Of a DNA stretch of 64,000 nucleotides, positions 60,599-64,000 are shown in pieces (the stretch's first letter is position 1; each line of letters begins with the position of its first letter). Made by a program: the position numbers and the translations under genes. The stretch spans positions 3,578,501 to 3,642,500 of the forward strand of contig JBAJFG010000562.1 of assembly GCA_037903475.1 (NCBI GenBank). The letters are read 5' to 3'. The notes under the pieces were generated by a model. It saw only the letters and a program-made list of their open reading frames with translations, had not been told where the DNA came from and did not search any database. The DNA is from Ancylostoma caninum (Eukaryota > Nematoda > Chromadorea > Rhabditida > Ancylostomatidae).

Positions 60599-61013
60599 TT
60601 AAAGGCAGAGGGCCACCTCGTTCTGCCTGTTGAATTTACCAACATATCCTAGACCTTCTCATCATGTTGGTCCCTGGGATGTACATCAAGAGGCACAGAA
60701 GCGACGAAATCCCCATTTTTGAAAGGCTCGAACTGGATAAAAATTTGGAGCCCAGAGGCGGATCGCTCCAAGCTGTGCTGGCTGCCTGCCACGGCTGCCG
60801 CGTCGGTCAACGAGTCTTGGCGTGTCCAATCGATAAGATCAACGGCTTCACATGTCAACTCGGGTTGGCAAACTGTTACCGACCTCGTCCTGGAAGACGG
60901 GTTTATAGACCATTCTGAGACAATTTATGTATACCGTTGGAACCATCGCGCCGAGTAGATGCAGAATCTGCTGTTAGCTGAACCACGAAAATGAGGTGGA
61001 CTCCTGCCTTTAA
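60599..61013. mobile_element. TTAA-AGGCAG family element, copy C
   Basis: Perfect TTAA at 60599-60602 and 61010-61013. Ends 'aggcag' and 'ctgcct' are exact inverses, followed by 'ggccacctcg' against the inverse of 'tgaggtgga'. The interior matches copy A (5175-5578) in reverse orientation, including 'aatttggagcccagaggcgg' and 'caacgagtcttggcg'. Open frames inside are not genes. Confidence 0.85.
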
Positions 61014-61083
61014 CAAAGAGATCTGCATATTCATCGAAGAATGAAGAAACTTACAGCTCTTCTCGTTGAACGATTTGGTCAGC

Positions 61084-61516
61084 TTAAAGGCAGTGTGTCA
61101 CCTCGTTTTCGTACTTGGGGTTTCAGCGGATTCTGAATCTTCTCGAGGCGGTGAATCTAGCGGTATACATAACTTATTACAAAACGGGCTCTAAGCCGTT
61201 TTATTAACGTTTTTCGGGATGGGATTTGGAACAGTTTGTTGCTTCGAATGGACGTGGGAAGCCGTTGATCTTATCGATCGGACATGTCCAGACGTGTTGG
61301 CCAACGTTGCAGCCGTGGCGGGCAGCCAGTACAGTCACGGACCGCTCCGCCCAAGTGGTCCGTGAACTACAAGTTCGGACCTCCGAAAACGGGGTTTTAT
61401 GCGTTACATTACAACTTTATGCGTTTTATCGTACATCATTGAACTCGGCGTGACGAGCAGATCTATACTCTGTTGATATCTACAAGCAACTGAACGAGGT
61501 GACACACTGCCTTTAA
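61084..61516. mobile_element. TTAA-AGGCAG family element, copy D
   Basis: Perfect TTAA at 61084-61087 and 61513-61516. The inverted ends 'aggcagtgtgtcacctcgtt' match exactly over 20 bases. The interior is closest to copy B (45844-46266). It begins only 70 bases after copy C. Confidence 0.9.
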
Positions 61517-61975
61517 AGGCTGTGTTTCACAACAACTCAGGGATCGCGTTAGAGATTCCCACGTCAGTCAACATATGCGAGCCGTTGAGCACAACGATGT
61601 TCTTTAAGTTTCAGGGGAACGTCGAAAACCCCATAAGTTCAAGGTTCATTTGGACGAGAGGATTCATTCACTAGTTGAAGCTTGTTGAGGGTGCGGCATG
61701 GTTTTCTAACACGGCAGTACTTGTTCAGTCTATGGCTACTGCTGAGAAGTTCATTCTAAAACCTGCAACCTTCACTTTTTATTATAGCTCCGCTTATTCT
61801 AGCTTCCTAGCAAGACAACTCGTCCGCTCCAATATCAAACGACTTGAAAATAGGTTTTTTTAAAACTGTTTTTAGATTTGAAGCACATCATTGGAATCAG
61901 CGCGTCGAGTAGGACCAGATTCCGTTGATATTTCGATACAAATCAGGAGGTGATACACTTCAGCAACTTTCAAGT
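61513..61975. mobile_element. Diverged TTAA-AGGC element, copy E
   Basis: It shares the TTAA at 61513-61516 with copy D and continues 'aggctgtgtttcacaacaac'. The right side 'aggaggtgatacacttcagc' near 61947-61966 resembles the inverse of the family end but is degenerate. The interior 'gagccgttgagcacaacgatg' loosely follows the family. This copy is the least certain. Confidence 0.45.
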
Positions 61976-62028
61976 TCACCTAGAACGGGTAAAATGGGGG
62001 GGGGGAGGGCACTTAGTATTGGTCCATA

Positions 62029-62240
62029 ATACAGTGTGTATCAAAAGTATAGGGACACCCTAATCTTTTGCCCATAACGAAAGTCACGCTACTCTAATCG
62101 GTCTGATTTTTTAGCGGGTCAAGAAACCATAATACACATGGTTTCATTCAATAAGGTCGGCTCATAGAATTTTTGTAATTTTCTGAAGAGAGAAAGTCAA
62201 AAGTTCCTTATATCAAAAGTATAGGGACCCTTGCTGTTTA
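62029..62240 (+). mobile_element. Tc1-like transposon end, solo or decayed
   Basis: 'acagtgtgtatcaaaagtat' followed by 'agggacacc' is the form of a Tc1-like terminal repeat, and it is preceded by TA within 'cataatacag'. A second partial copy, 'atatcaaaagtataggga', occurs at about 62208. I did not find the inverted partner downstream or a transposase, so this is a solo end or a badly decayed element. Confidence 0.55.
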
Positions 62241-63046
62241 ATGGCCGTTTTGCTCAGGAAAAATCAGCAAAAGGTAGATCAGTAGCCAGCTAGTAATTTT
62301 TCGTCTACTTCTACCTCAAACATTCTGCTAACCGCGCTGTAGATGTTGTTGCCAGTGAGTCTGGCTCTCCAAATTGCTCCAAACACCAAGATTGCCTCTT
62401 TTGAGTCTCTCTACAAAGATTTCCCAAATGATTTCAGCTCAGGCCCGTCTAGAAATAACCAGCGAGAATCTCCCACTGAAAAAAGCTTTGTAAATCAGGA
62501 TGGGCGGTCCAAATCTTCCACTCTGGATGAGCTGAGTCACGTTCAGTTGGGGTGACCTTAGTGGATAGTTGCATTTTCTTACCTGAAGATGTTTTGCTGG
62601 CAGTAACACTGCACTCGTGGTACGGGGACATCTGCAAAGTTTTGGAGCTACAGGCGGTTCAGAACCTCGGTATTGGTGAAATTCCTCGTGGAGAGCGCAG
62701 ATGTGCTTTTGACAAGTCGCGCACGTTCCTGCTTCTTGTCTCAGCGGTTTTTAGATACTTGGCATGTTAAAATGACCCCAGAAATGATGTGGAAGTACAT
62801 GGAAAGCATGGGTTCGAGCAAGTGTGATACCCAGTCCGTGGTGAATGGCCTGTACATTCTGCATGATCCAAATGCGCGGAACTATACAGTCTTTCTCAAA
62901 AATTCTTGCCTCACGCTGAACCGCCCGATTTCCGCAACGTTTGTCATCCGCCATATCGTTATTCTTCCCTGTGTAATATGGTCGACCGTAACCTCTAATG
63001 ACTGTAACCTGCCGCTTGCTTGGGACAACGATATGAAGAGATGGTA
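62241..63046. other. No gene recognised
   Basis: Open frames on both strands reach 140-180 codons across this stretch and into the following MITE, but their ends are MITE sequence and no domain is visible. It might be decayed interior of the Tc1-like element. Confidence 0.35.
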
Positions 63047-63315
63047 TAGTCTGGTAGGCCACAACGCGCACCAGGGTGGACTTTGTGTGCAATTGCGACC
63101 GCAGTGGTATCGGCCTACCGACCAGCCGGTTCCATGGGAGACAGCATCGAAACATCAAAATGGAAGGAATCACATCACCTACATATCAAAAACATACCAA
63201 AACTTATAAAAGAAAGCCTAAAAATGGATCGAAAAGCCGATCGCCCGGTCAAAACCACTGCGGTCGCAATTGCACACAAAGTTCACTCTGGTGCGCGTTC
63301 TGGGCTACCAGACTG
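63047..63315. mobile_element. MITE of the 'gcaattgcgaccgcagt' family, copy 2, TA flanked
   Basis: The ends 'agtctggtaggccacaacgc' and the inverse of 'gcgttctgggctaccagact' pair, and pairing continues through 'tgtgtgcaattgcgaccgca' for about 65 bases. TA flanks both ends (63045-63046 and 63316-63317), as for Tc1/mariner-type elements. The copy at 34728-34961 shares the subterminal words. No protein is encoded. Confidence 0.8.
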
Positions 63316-63317
63316 TA

Positions 63318-64000
63318 TGCGTTGCGAAAATCAGTCAGCTTCATCTTATTGTTAGTCGACTGTACAAGCACGAAAGCTTTCATGGTGCAACTTTTATAAA
63401 GTGAAGGCTTCGGAAAGATTCTCATTCATCAAAGCCGTAGTAGTTGGAAAAGCGACAGTGACACCGGAAAAGGAAGCAGACCTGCTATCTGTCCATTTAG
63501 CATGTCTGACAGTAGATAATTCGGCACACGTCTGCTCCCAAATTACTCAAATGCGATCGCTTGGTTTCTCTCTGGTGACAGATTTGTATAGATGAGTTAT
63601 AGCCTGTTTCACTGGTGAAGATGGTTGGAGAGATGGCACAGAGAAAAAGAGCGCGGGGATATGCGCAGGAAATGGACGGGGTTAAGAGAAAGGCAAGCAA
63701 TACGCATGTATACTATAGTGTGTTTTACCGGGTAACATAGTACTGCACATATTAGTATGGGGGAGGACACGAGAAATAGTGCCGTATTCAAGGAGGCTGG
63801 CGAGAAATGCAGATCATAGGCACTGATACGTAACTATTATCCTTCTTGGAACGGACTATACTCAACTGTGATCGTTCATTTGAAACAAACTATAGCTTCA
63901 TTCATTTCAAAGCTATGGTCCATCCCAACAACGGAAGTAGTTTAGTGTTTGTGGACGGAATTGCAAGTTCACGGCGAAACAGCAAGCCTCCGTGTTCCTA
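63318..64000. other. No gene recognised
   Basis: No exon chain, RNA gene or element boundary is supported up to the end of the window. Confidence 0.4.

Noticed and set aside
62673..63209. Open frame of 178 codons
   Set aside because: Its second half is MITE sequence (63047 onward) and the first half shows no domain or transposase motif I recognise.

Overview
This is a eukaryotic window from a parasitic-type nematode. The call of a clade V strongylid, such as a hookworm, is an inference. It rests on AT-rich spliced genes with compact exons, multi-kilobase introns and very many small DNA transposons. No prokaryotic gene, operon, CRISPR array or rRNA was found. Nearly every long open frame is chance or lies inside a repeat; the real genes were found by joining short exons at GT/AG sites with matching phase.

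Three genes are supported. (1) A complete 11-exon UDP-glycosyltransferase (UGT) on the minus strand at 52311-57751 encodes 531 residues. It has a signal peptide, catalytic His and Asp, the UGT signature, a C-terminal membrane anchor and a KxKxx tail. (2) A GT31-type galactosyltransferase lies on the plus strand, with its catalytic region in six exons at 15505-17719. Two exons at 8350-8983 encode a type II signal anchor and splice onto it in frame, giving 327 residues with a 6.5 kb intron. (3) The 3' end of an unrecognised gene is read from four phase-matched exons at 37339-47352, with a paralogous exon at 33783-33836. A possible small secreted-protein pseudogene sits on the minus strand at 45342-45485.

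The rest is mostly mobile DNA. There are three Helitron-like copies sharing 5' TC and 3' hairpin-CTAG ends, two of them with clean ends flanked by A and T. A family of TTAA-flanked elements with AGGCAG termini has four clear copies, one weak copy and one relative, including a run of three at 60.6-62.0 kb. Other elements are a snap-back mariner, an 894 bp mariner-type element, a hAT-type MITE with a perfect 8 bp target duplication, two members of another MITE family, a second pair of MITEs, a Tc1-like end, a decayed non-LTR reverse transcriptase and several long fold-backs. One fold-back (32681-33326) has nearly identical 296 bp arms.

Layout: 0-8 kb repeats and a retroelement remnant; 8-18 kb the galactosyltransferase, its long intron filled with a mariner, a fold-back and a 59 bp tandem array; 18-26 kb Helitrons and mariner-type elements; 26-37 kb mostly featureless with a fold-back and two MITEs; 37-47 kb the unknown gene with a MITE-laden 9 kb intron; 50-58 kb a TIR element, a Helitron and the UGT gene, whose last intron carries a TTAA element; 60-63.4 kb clustered MITEs.
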